10,978 bases of DNA from Deltaproteobacteria bacterium (GTDB taxonomy: Bacteria > Desulfobacterota > Syntrophia > Syntrophales > UBA2210), in contig JAUVXT010000073.1 in NCBI GenBank assembly GCA_030603465.1, forward strand, positions 1-10,978, written 5' to 3'. The notes beneath the pieces were generated by a model. It did not search any database. It had not been told where the DNA came from and saw only the letters and a program-made list of their open reading frames with translations. The first letter of the stretch is position 1; each line of letters opens with the position of its first letter. Position numbers and translations under genes: made by a program. Positions 1-5,522 of this stretch are shown one piece after another.

Positions 1-1
1 G

Positions 2-79
2 GAAGAACAGCTTAGATTCGCCATCAGGGAAGGCGGAAGAACCGTCGGAGCCGGCGTAGTGAGCAAAATCATAGAGTAG
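2..79 (+). CDS. tuf: Elongation factor Tu, C-terminal end (partial)
   Basis: The window opens inside this gene. Reading from base 2 gives 25 residues and a TAG stop, with the segment LRFAIREGGRTVGAGVV, which is the very conserved C-terminal strand of EF-Tu domain 3. EF-Tu is the cytosolic GTPase that carries aminoacyl-tRNA to the ribosomal A site. The GTP-binding domain lies upstream of the window and cannot be checked. Its position directly before rpsJ is the usual str-to-S10 operon junction (rpsL-rpsG-fusA-tuf-rpsJ). Bacteria can carry two tuf copies; this position identifies the str-operon copy. Confidence 0.95.
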   Translation, partial: EEQLRFAIREGGRTVGAGVVSKIIE

Positions 80-80
80 G

Positions 81-99
81 AAAATTGGTATTCAATTTT
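81..99 (+). repeat. AT-rich inverted repeat between tuf and rpsJ
   Basis: AAAATTG (81-87) and CAATTTT (93-99) are exact reverse complements separated by five bases, giving a 7-bp stem with a single G-C pair. It sits just after the tuf stop and 16 bases before the rpsJ ATG. There is no T-tract after it, so it is a poor terminator. It could be a weak mRNA hairpin, a processing site, or chance in an AT-rich spacer. Confidence 0.4.
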
Positions 100-115
100 G
101 CTGAAAAAGGGAGAA

Positions 116-424
116 ATGGAAAATCAAAAGATAAGGATTCGCCTGAAGGCATACGATTATAAGTTACTTGACAGGTCTGCGCAGGACATTGTGGAGACCG
201 CAAAGAGAACCGGTGCCCGCGTGGCCGGCCCCATACCTTTACCCACAACGATCAATAAATATTGTGTGAACCGATCGGTGAATGTGGATAAGAAATCGAG
301 AGAGCAATTTGAGATCAGGACACATAAGAGGTTGATTGATATTATAGAGCCGACGCAGGCGACCGTGGACACCCTTATGAAGCTTGACCTGTCGGCTGGT
401 GTGGATGTAGAACTGAAGCTGTAG
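116..424 (+). CDS. rpsJ: 30S ribosomal protein S10 (NusE)
   Basis: S10 sits in the head of the 30S subunit and, as NusE, also works in transcription antitermination with NusB. The 102-residue product matches the family length (103 in E. coli) and begins MENQKIRIRLKAYDYK, with the conserved VETAKRTGARVAGPIPLPT at about 26-44 and REQFEIRTHKR at about 62-72. I chose the ATG at 116. The frame also opens at a TTG (98), but that adds six non-homologous residues. An AAAGG at 106-110 lies five bases before the ATG. The 36-base gap from tuf has no room for an E. coli-type S10 leader, so co-transcription with tuf is likely. One oddity is the loop SVNV at 54-57, where the usual motif is SPHV. Confidence 0.97.
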   Translation: MENQKIRIRLKAYDYKLLDRSAQDIVETAKRTGARVAGPIPLPTTINKYCVNRSVNVDKKSREQFEIRTHKRLIDIIEPTQATVDTLMKLDLSAGVDVELKL

Positions 425-439
425 TTTCACAAGAAATAC

Positions 440-483
440 GAAGGAGGAGATGGTTCTCTGTGATATTCCATCTCCTTCTTTTT
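440..483 (+). terminator. Terminator-like hairpin (candidate attenuator) between rpsJ and rplC
   Basis: Bases 446-453 (GGAGATGG) pair exactly with 468-475 (CCATCTCC). The stem continues outward with A445-T476, G444-T477 wobble, G443-C478, A442-T479, A441-T480 and G440-T481 wobble, for about 14 bp in all. The loop is 454-467 (14 bases). The 3' arm runs into TTCTTTTT (476-483). Read as an 8-9 bp core stem followed by a T-rich tract, it has the shape of an intrinsic terminator. It lies 15 bases after the rpsJ stop, inside the largest gap in the window. Full termination would silence an essential operon unless a promoter follows, and I see none before rplC. Partial termination or conditional attenuation is therefore the better reading. 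Folding energy was not computed. Confidence 0.6.
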
Positions 484-509
484 GTCGAAAAATAGATGGG
501 ATATTATGA
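450..509 (+). CDS. Possible 19-residue leader peptide overlapping the rplC start
   Basis: An ATG at 450 opens a 19-codon frame (MVLCDIPSPSFCRKIDGIL) ending in TGA at 507-509, which overlaps the rplC ATG at 506 as ATGA. AAGGAGG (441-447), the strongest Shine-Dalgarno match in this gap, lies only two bases before the ATG; that is shorter than the usual 5-9, which weakens the case. The frame runs through the hairpin, so translation would disrupt it and bring a terminating ribosome to the rplC start. No protein family is recognised. It may be only a chance frame created by the purine-rich arm. Confidence 0.22.
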   Translation: MVLCDIPSPSFCRKIDGIL

Positions 510-1144
510 CTGTTATGAAAGCAGGGCTAATCGGTAAAAAAATAGGAATGACCCAGATATTCTGGAGGGATGGTTCTGTTATACCGGTTACGGTGATTGA
601 GGCCGGACCATGTATCGTCATCCAGAAAAAAGATAAAGAGGCAGATGGATATAGCGCCGTACAGTTGGGTTTCGGAAGGATTAAGGGGAAGAGTGCGACA
701 AAGCCTCTCAAGGGGCACATGGAAAAGGCCGATAAGGGCTATTTTCGTGTACTCAGAGAATTTCGGACGGACTCTGTTGGCGAATATGAAGTTGGTCAAG
801 AGCTGAAGGTCGATATCTTTAAGGTTGGTGATTCTGTGGATATCGTTGGGACAACCAAGGGTAAGGGATTTGCTGGAGTAATAAAGCGCCATGGATTTCA
901 TGGAGGCAGGGCAACACATGGATCGATGTTCCACAGGGCCCCGGGATCCATAGGGGCAAGCGCCTATCCTGCCAGGGTATTTAAGGGTCAGAAAATGCCG
1001 GGCCAGATGGGTAACAAGCGTAAGACGACGCAGAGGCTTGAAGTAGTAGGTGTGAGTCCGCAGAACAATCTGATGATGATCAAGGGGGCCGTTCCCGGAA
1101 GTAAGAATGGCGTCGTGCTAATAAATGATTCTATCAAAGTATGA
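506..1144 (+). CDS. rplC: 50S ribosomal protein L3
   Basis: L3 is an early assembly protein of the 50S subunit; its long internal loop reaches towards the peptidyl transferase centre. The 212-residue product carries the family opening GLIGKKIGMTQIF (7-19), TKGKGFAG (117-124), RHGFHGG (128-134) and GSIGASAYPARVFKG (147-161), followed by MPGQMG. The residue aligned with E. coli Gln150, methylated there by PrmB, is alanine (A153), so that modification is not expected. The start is uncertain: ATG 506 has a GATGGG-like site at 495-500 with five-base spacing, while ATG 515 (209 residues) matches the usual family start but lacks a site. A TTG at 482 lies in the hairpin tail and is rejected. The gene follows a structured 81-base spacer and precedes rplD by 18 bases. 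Confidence 0.96.
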   Translation: MTVMKAGLIGKKIGMTQIFWRDGSVIPVTVIEAGPCIVIQKKDKEADGYSAVQLGFGRIKGKSATKPLKGHMEKADKGYFRVLREFRTDSVGEYEVGQELKVDIFKVGDSVDIVGTTKGKGFAGVIKRHGFHGGRATHGSMFHRAPGSIGASAYPARVFKGQKMPGQMGNKRKTTQRLEVVGVSPQNNLMMIKGAVPGSKNGVVLINDSIKV

Positions 1145-1162
1145 GGATGCTGAGTAGATAAA

Positions 1163-1786
1163 ATGTCTGTTTTGGATGTATACGATATAGAAAAAAACAA
1201 AGTGGCCGAATTGGAACTCAACGATTTCGTCTTTGGCGCCGATGTTAATGAATCCCTCCTCTATGAGGTGGTGAAGATGCAGAGGGCATGCCGAAGGAGC
1301 GGGACCGCTTCAACGAAAGGCCGAAGCGAAGTGCGAGGAGGTGGAAGGAAGCCCTGGCGTCAGAAGGGGACCGGCCGGGCTAGAGCGGGGACGACGAGAT
1401 CTCCCATATGGAGAGGCGGGGGAATCGTGTTTGGTCCCAGATATAGAGATTACTCCTACAAGGTTCCGAAAAAAGTCAGGAAGGCTGCCCTGAGATCCGC
1501 GCTGAGCATGAAGGCGAAAGAAGAAAAGATATTGATACTGAAGGATTTTCCCATGGAGGAGATCAAGACAAAGAAATTTAAGGAAGTCCTCGACAGGTTT
1601 GGCATAAAAAAGGCGCTCTTTGTGTTGGATAAAGAAGATCGCATATTGGAAAAGTCTTCAAAGAACATCAAGGATGTAAAAATGCTGCGATCTGAGGGAT
1701 TAAATGTCTACGATCTGCTTTACCATGATAATGTCATCCTTTTGGAACCCTCTGTAAAAAAGATTGAAGGAGCATTGCAGTCATAA
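1163..1786 (+). CDS. rplD: 50S ribosomal protein L4
   Basis: L4 binds 23S rRNA near the exit tunnel and in enterobacteria also represses its own S10 operon through the rpsJ leader. The 207 residues include the basic tunnel loop, with GGGRKPWRQKGTGRARAG at 59-76 and SPIWRGGGIVFGP at 80-92; the loop tip lines the tunnel constriction, where macrolide-resistance changes occur in other bacteria. The C-terminal globular part (about 120-207) is typical. A weak TGAG at 1151-1154 precedes the ATG by eight bases. Its TAA stop shares one base with the rplW ATG (TAATG). If an autoregulatory L4 target exists here it cannot be in a long rpsJ leader; the hairpin at 440-483 is the obvious place to test. Confidence 0.97.
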   Translation: MSVLDVYDIEKNKVAELELNDFVFGADVNESLLYEVVKMQRACRRSGTASTKGRSEVRGGGRKPWRQKGTGRARAGTTRSPIWRGGGIVFGPRYRDYSYKVPKKVRKAALRSALSMKAKEEKILILKDFPMEEIKTKKFKEVLDRFGIKKALFVLDKEDRILEKSSKNIKDVKMLRSEGLNVYDLLYHDNVILLEPSVKKIEGALQS

Positions 1787-2073
1787 TGGATATATATTCT
1801 GTAATAAAAAGACCGCTTATCACGGAAAAGAGTACCACTGCTAGAGACGAAGGAAACCAGTATCTCTTTGAAGTGGATAAGAGGGCTACAAAGATAGAGA
1901 TACGCAATGCCGTAGAGAAAATTTTCAAGGTCAGAGTACTCGATGTTCGTACTATGAATATGACGGGCAAGAAGAAGAGGATGGGGAAAATAACGGGTAG
2001 AAGAAATAACTGGAAAAAGGCCGTTGTTGACCTCCCTCCCGGTAGCAGTATTGAGATTTATGAGGGAGTATAA
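1786..2073 (+). CDS. rplW: 50S ribosomal protein L23
   Basis: L23 sits at the exit of the nascent-chain tunnel and is the docking point for trigger factor and the signal recognition particle. The 95-residue product has the family pattern: IKRPLITEKST at 7-17, ATKIEIRNAVEKIF at 34-47 and GRRNNWKKAVV at 71-81. Glu14 in the TEK motif corresponds to E. coli Glu18, the residue known to contact trigger factor. The start overlaps the rplD stop by one base, so translation is probably coupled. rplB follows after six bases. Confidence 0.97.
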   Translation: MDIYSVIKRPLITEKSTTARDEGNQYLFEVDKRATKIEIRNAVEKIFKVRVLDVRTMNMTGKKKRMGKITGRRNNWKKAVVDLPPGSSIEIYEGV

Positions 2074-2079
2074 GAAGAG

Positions 2080-2901
2080 ATGCCGATAAAAACGTATAAG
2101 CCCACATCGCCCGGCAGGAGATTTCAGAGTTGTCTAGATTTTAACGACATTACCCGGGTTGGGCCTGAAAAGAGCTTGATAAGATCGCTTAAAAGGACAG
2201 GTGGGCGAAACAATCTCGGACGAATGACGAGCAGACATATAGGCGGAAGGCATAAGAGAGCCTATAGAGAGATAGACTTCAGGCGTAACAAACTGGGTGT
2301 GCTGGCCAAGGTGGCTACCATAGAGTACGATCCCAACCGGTCTTCGAGGATAGCGCTTCTCCATTATGTTGATGGGGCGAAGAGATACATACTTGCGCCT
2401 GTCGGACTCGATGTGGGAAGTACAGTGGTAAGCAGTGAGAAAGCAGACATAAAATCCGGCAATACACTTCCACTCAAGAATATACCGGCGGGCTCCTTTA
2501 TACACAACCTGGAATTGAAGATTGGCAAGGGAGGTCAGTTGATCAGGAGCGCCGGTTCCTTGGGCCGAATTATGGCGAAAGAAGGTGCCTATGCACAGGT
2601 GAGACTCCCTTCGGGAGAGGTGAGGAAGATCCTTTTAGAGTGTAAGGCAACGATCGGCCAGGTCGGAAATATTGATCATGAAAATGTGAGTATCGGAAAG
2701 GCCGGAAGGTCGAGATGGCTTGGAAGGCGACCAAAGGTGCGCGGTGTGGTAATGAATCCTGTTGATCATCCGATGGGAGGAGGAGAGGGGAAATCCTCAG
2801 GAGGGAGACACCCCTGTACTCCCTGGGGTGTGCCGACCAAGGGTTATAAGACGAGGAAGAATAAACATTCGGATAAATATATAGTGAAGAAGAGGGGTTA
2901 A
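2080..2901 (+). CDS. rplB: 50S ribosomal protein L2
   Basis: L2 is a primary 23S rRNA binder needed for subunit joining and peptidyl transferase activity. The length, 273 residues, equals that of E. coli L2. The N-terminal OB-like RNA-binding region (about 40-125) includes GGRNNLGRMTSRHIGGRHKR, and the SH3-like part (about 130-200) follows. The C-terminal loop contains MNPVDHPMGGGEG at 225-237. The key histidine (H230 here, H229 in mature E. coli numbering) is present, while the second histidine of the E. coli DHPH motif is methionine (M232), a variant I believe occurs in other phyla. ATG at 2080 was chosen for its MPIKTYKPTSPGRR opening. GAGGGAG (2062-2068) lies inside the end of rplW. Confidence 0.98.
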   Translation: MPIKTYKPTSPGRRFQSCLDFNDITRVGPEKSLIRSLKRTGGRNNLGRMTSRHIGGRHKRAYREIDFRRNKLGVLAKVATIEYDPNRSSRIALLHYVDGAKRYILAPVGLDVGSTVVSSEKADIKSGNTLPLKNIPAGSFIHNLELKIGKGGQLIRSAGSLGRIMAKEGAYAQVRLPSGEVRKILLECKATIGQVGNIDHENVSIGKAGRSRWLGRRPKVRGVVMNPVDHPMGGGEGKSSGGRHPCTPWGVPTKGYKTRKNKHSDKYIVKKRG

Positions 2902-2904
2902 AGA

Positions 2905-3189
2905 GTGGCACGTTCAGTTAAAAAGGGTCCCCATGTCGATGAAAAACTTATTGCAAAGATAAGAAAGGCGGAAGCAACGGGGAGTAGGACCGTAATAAAG
3001 ACCTGGTCCCGGCGTTCAACTGTCACTCCCGAAGCTGTGGGTTACACTTTCGCCGTCCATAATGGAAGGAAGTTTATCCCCGTATATGTTACCGAGGATA
3101 TGGTTGGACATAAGTTTGGTGAATTTTCTCCGACGAGAACCTTTTACAGCCATGCTGGAGATAGAAAAACAAAATTGAAGAAAAGATGA
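2905..3189 (+). CDS. rpsS: 30S ribosomal protein S19
   Basis: S19 is in the head of the 30S subunit, contacts S13 and takes part in the inter-subunit bridge to the 50S. The 94 residues show ARSVKKGP, IKTWSRRST and AVHNGRKFIPVYVTEDMVGHKFGEFSPTRTF in the expected order. The start is GTG at 2905; no ATG is available near the conserved N-terminus, and AGAGGGG at 2891-2897 lies seven bases upstream. The gap from rplB is three bases. The C-terminal motif reads FYSHAGDRKT, where I would expect glycine in place of the serine (as in FKGHAG). The lysine/arginine-rich tail is normal. Confidence 0.97.
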   Translation: MARSVKKGPHVDEKLIAKIRKAEATGSRTVIKTWSRRSTVTPEAVGYTFAVHNGRKFIPVYVTEDMVGHKFGEFSPTRTFYSHAGDRKTKLKKR

Positions 3190-3218
3190 TTTAATAGAAA
3201 TTATCTCTTGGAGTTTTG

Positions 3219-3557
3219 ATGGAAATGGAATCTAGAGCTGTTGCCAAACATGTAAGAATATCACCTCAGAAGGCTCGACTGGCGGTAAATCTTGTTCGAG
3301 GCAAGAAGGCCGAAGAGGCGGAGAGGATACTCGATTATACGAGGAAGAAGGCTGCCCGTATTATAACAAAGGTGTTAAAATCTGCCGTTGCAAACGCCAC
3401 GCAGAACCCTAACATTGACGAAAATATACTATACGTCAAGGAAGTGTATGTCGATCAAGGGCCTTCTCTGAAGAGATGGAGAGCGCGGGCACAGGGGAGA
3501 GCGGCCCCGATAAAAAAGAGGACAAGTCATATAACCGTTATACTGGACGAAAGATAA
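3219..3557 (+). CDS. rplV: 50S ribosomal protein L22
   Basis: L22 spans all 23S domains, and its beta-hairpin lines the exit tunnel opposite L4. The 112-residue product has HVRISPQKARLAVNLVRGK at 11-29, the helix AARIITKVLKSAVANA at 45-60, the hairpin VDQGPSLKRWRARAQGRA at 78-95 and the C-terminal KKRTSHITVIL. I chose ATG 3219 because TTGGAG at 3208-3213 sits five bases before it. A TTG one codon earlier (3216) and a second ATG at 3225 are the alternatives; the difference is only one to two residues. It follows a 29-base spacer after rpsS with no visible structure. Confidence 0.97.
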   Translation: MEMESRAVAKHVRISPQKARLAVNLVRGKKAEEAERILDYTRKKAARIITKVLKSAVANATQNPNIDENILYVKEVYVDQGPSLKRWRARAQGRAAPIKKRTSHITVILDER

Positions 3558-3563
3558 CCTGAT

Positions 3564-3570
3564 GAGGAGG
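3564..3570 (+). promoter_or_regulatory. Strong ribosome binding site deciding the rpsC TTG start
   Basis: GAGGAGG lies seven bases before TTG 3578. There is no ATG or GTG near the conserved MGQKVNPIGFR opening, so this near-consensus site is what supports initiation at TTG. Confidence 0.85.
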
Positions 3571-3577
3571 TGAAGGT

Positions 3578-4225
3578 TTGGGGCAAAAGGTAAATCCTAT
3601 TGGATTCAGACTGGGCATTAATAAGACATGGTATTCTCAGTGGTATGCAGAGAAAAAATACAGCGAATTACTGCACGAGGATATAAAGATAAGGGACCAC
3701 CTGAAAAAGAAATTTTATCATGCGGGTGTATCAAAAATAGAGATTGAAAGGGCCGCCGATAAGGCCAAAATCAATATTCACACTGCGCGCCCCGGAATTA
3801 TTATAGGCAGAAAAGGGGCTGAAATAGAAAAGGTAAAAAAGGAAATTGAAAAGATCGCTTCGGGAGAGGCCATTATCAATATCCTTGAGGTACGCAAGCC
3901 GGAGGTAGACGCACAGCTCGTCGCCGAAAATATAGCTCTTCAGCTTGAGAGAAGGGTGGGATTCAGAAGGGCCATGAAAAGGTGTGTAATGTCGGCACTC
4001 AAATTTGGCGTAAAGGGAATAAGGGTAGCATGTTCGGGGAGACTCGGTGGAGCGGAGATGGCGAGAAGAGAGTGGTACAGGGAAGGTAGAGTGCCGCTTC
4101 ATACCCTGAGGGCAGATATTGATTACGGACGGGCTGAAGCCCGCACGACTTACGGTATTATAGGTGTCAAGGTATTGATATTTCATGGCGAGGTTTTGTC
4201 CGAGAGGAAAGAGCAGAGTAAATAA
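3578..4225 (+). CDS. rpsC: 30S ribosomal protein S3
   Basis: S3 forms part of the mRNA entry pore of the 30S subunit and contributes to mRNA helicase activity. The 215-residue product opens MGQKVNPIGFRLGI. It carries a KH-type RNA-binding domain with the GxxG loop GRKG at 77-80 (in ARPGIIIGRKGAEIE), followed by the C-terminal S3 domain with MARREWYREGRVPLHTLRADIDYG at about 165-188. The start is TTG, supported by GAGGAGG seven bases upstream. Codon use is instructive: 17 of 21 arginines are AGA or AGG, and nine isoleucines are ATA. The gap to rplP is 31 bases, with no hairpin seen. Confidence 0.98.
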   Translation: MGQKVNPIGFRLGINKTWYSQWYAEKKYSELLHEDIKIRDHLKKKFYHAGVSKIEIERAADKAKINIHTARPGIIIGRKGAEIEKVKKEIEKIASGEAIINILEVRKPEVDAQLVAENIALQLERRVGFRRAMKRCVMSALKFGVKGIRVACSGRLGGAEMARREWYREGRVPLHTLRADIDYGRAEARTTYGIIGVKVLIFHGEVLSERKEQSK

Positions 4226-4256
4226 ATTGACCGTTGAATGAAAAAGGTTTGAAACT

Positions 4257-4679
4257 ATGTTAGCGCCAAAACGAGTAAAATACAGGAAATTGCAGAAAGG
4301 CCGTATAAGAGGCAAAGCCAAGAGAGGATCGAGCATCGACTTTGGCGAATACGGGCTTCAGTCAATGGAATGCGGCCGTATAACATCGCGTCAGATAGAG
4401 GCGGCCCGTATAGCAATAACCCGTCATGTAAGACGTGGCGGGAAGATATGGATAAGGATATTCCCCCAGAAGTCACTTACAAAGAAACCGGCCGAGACCC
4501 GAATGGGAAAGGGTAAAGGATCTCCCGAGGAGTGGGTAGCTGTGGTTAAGAAGGGGACTGTTCTCTATGAGATGGAGGGAGTAGCAGAAAACGTGGCTCG
4601 TGAGGCGCTCCGGTTAGCGGCGCAGAAACTTCCCATAGCGACAAAGTATCTTTCGAGGGAGGTCTTCGATGAAAATTAA
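4257..4679 (+). CDS. rplP: 50S ribosomal protein L16
   Basis: L16 organises the A-site tRNA region of the 50S subunit and is a late assembly protein. The 140 residues (136 in E. coli) include MLAPKRVKYRK at the start, ITSRQIEAARIAITRHVRRGGKIWIRIFPQK at about 42-72 and RMGKGKG at 82-88. The arginine in that last motif (R82) aligns with E. coli Arg81, hydroxylated there by YcfD; whether it is modified here cannot be told. AAGG at 4244-4247 lies nine bases before the ATG. The 3' end overlaps rpmC by 11 bases, the largest overlap in the window. Confidence 0.97.
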   Translation: MLAPKRVKYRKLQKGRIRGKAKRGSSIDFGEYGLQSMECGRITSRQIEAARIAITRHVRRGGKIWIRIFPQKSLTKKPAETRMGKGKGSPEEWVAVVKKGTVLYEMEGVAENVAREALRLAAQKLPIATKYLSREVFDEN

Positions 4680-4863
4680 AGAGATTAGAAGTATGAGCAT
4701 CGATGATCTGACACAGAAGAATGAAAGTCTTGTAGAAGAGCTTTTTAAACTTCGCTTCAGGCATACGGCCGGCCGGCTGGATTCCCCTTCAGTTATGAAG
4801 AATGTTCGGAGAGATATTGCGCGAGTGAAGACGGTTCTCACAGAAAAGGGGGTTTCCGAGTAG
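4669..4863 (+). CDS. rpmC: 50S ribosomal protein L29
   Basis: L29 is a small helical-hairpin protein near the tunnel exit, next to L23. The 64 residues (63 in E. coli) begin MKIKEIRSMSIDDL and contain EELFKLRFRHTAGRLDSP, the conserved turn, then a basic helix with VRRDIARVKTVLTE. GAGGGAGG at 4655-4662, inside rplP, sits six bases before the ATG and fixes the start despite the 11-base overlap. The overlap implies that ribosomes finishing rplP re-initiate locally. rpsQ follows after two bases. Confidence 0.96.
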   Translation: MKIKEIRSMSIDDLTQKNESLVEELFKLRFRHTAGRLDSPSVMKNVRRDIARVKTVLTEKGVSE

Positions 4864-4865
4864 GT

Positions 4866-5123
4866 ATGGATACGAGAAAAAAAAGAAGAACCATACAGGG
4901 AATTGTTATAAGCGACAGTATGGATAAAACGATTGTCGTTTTAACAGAGAGATTGGTTAAGCATCCTAAGTTCCATAAGTACGTAAGAAGGCATGTGAAA
5001 TATATGGCACATGATGAAGGAAACATATGTAATGCTGGAGATAAGGTGCTAATTGCTGAATCCCGTCCTCTCAGTAAAGGGAAGAGATGGCGGATACGTG
5101 AAATAACAGAAAAGGCGAAGTAG
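4866..5123 (+). CDS. rpsQ: 30S ribosomal protein S17
   Basis: S17 is an OB-fold primary binder of the 5' domain of 16S rRNA. The 85-residue product (84 in E. coli) has RRTIQGIVISDSMDKTIVV near the N-terminus, KHPKFHKYVRRHVKYMAHDE in the middle and the signature SRPLSKGKRWRI near the end. ATG 4866 lies two bases after the rpmC stop. The best nearby purine run is AAAAGGGGG, ending 13 bases upstream, so initiation probably depends on coupling to rpmC. rplN follows after 13 bases. Confidence 0.97.
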   Translation: MDTRKKRRTIQGIVISDSMDKTIVVLTERLVKHPKFHKYVRRHVKYMAHDEGNICNAGDKVLIAESRPLSKGKRWRIREITEKAK

Positions 5124-5136
5124 TGGGGCTTTTATC

Positions 5137-5505
5137 ATGATACAGATGCAGTCCTTTTTAAATGTAGCTGATAATTCCGGAGCTAAGAAGGTTTGTTGCA
5201 TTAAAGTCCTTGGCGGTTCAAAGAGAAGATATGCCAGGGTGGGTGATATTGTTGTAGTTTCCGTTAAGGAGGCGATTCCAAATTCGAAGGTCAAAAAGGG
5301 CGACGTATTAAAGGCTGTCGTGGTAAGGACCAAGAAAGAGATCGGTCGGATTGATGGTACCTATCTTAAATTCGATGATAATTCGGCTGTCTTGATAAGC
5401 AACGCGCTTGAGCCCATCGGCACAAGAATATTTGGACCGGTGGCGCGTGAACTAAGGGCAAGACAGTTTATGAAGATAATTTCTCTCGCTCCCGAGGTCT
5501 TATAA
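5137..5505 (+). CDS. rplN: 50S ribosomal protein L14
   Basis: L14 is a beta-barrel protein at the subunit interface that forms bridges to 16S rRNA and is the target of the silencing factor RsfS. The 122 residues equal the usual bacterial length. Conserved stretches are ADNSGAKKV at 11-19, KVLGGSKRRYARVGD at 23-37, KVKKGDVLKAVVVRTKK at 51-67 and FDDNSAVLISN at 79-89, ending EPIGTRIFGPVAREL and the ISLAPEVL terminus. GTGGGG at 5123-5128 precedes the ATG by eight bases. Confidence 0.98.
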   Translation: MIQMQSFLNVADNSGAKKVCCIKVLGGSKRRYARVGDIVVVSVKEAIPNSKVKKGDVLKAVVVRTKKEIGRIDGTYLKFDDNSAVLISNALEPIGTRIFGPVARELRARQFMKIISLAPEVL

Positions 5506-5522
5506 AGAAGGGGAAGTTCAGA

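Noticed and set aside
98..115. TTG at 98 as an earlier rpsJ start
   Set aside because: It overlaps the AT-rich inverted repeat, has no spaced ribosome site, and adds six residues before the conserved S10 start.
482..505. TTG at 482 as an earlier rplC start (220 residues)
   Set aside because: It lies in the T-rich tail of the hairpin, has no ribosome site, and adds residues absent from the L3 family.
1615..1627. GCTCTTTGTGTTG, resembling a boxA antitermination site
   Set aside because: It is inside the rplD coding frame, where boxA is not expected, and lacks a nearby boxB-like hairpin. Short matches like this occur by chance.
3731..4336. A 201-codon minus-strand open frame across rpsC and rplP
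   Set aside because: Antisense to two strongly conserved ribosomal-protein genes; composition and sequence look like a coding shadow. The same applies to the 204-codon frame at 7639-8253.
4766..4778. Palindrome GCCGGCCGGC within rpmC
   Set aside because: It encodes the conserved AGRLDS turn of L29 (GCC GGC CGG), so the protein explains it; it is more likely a codon coincidence than a site.
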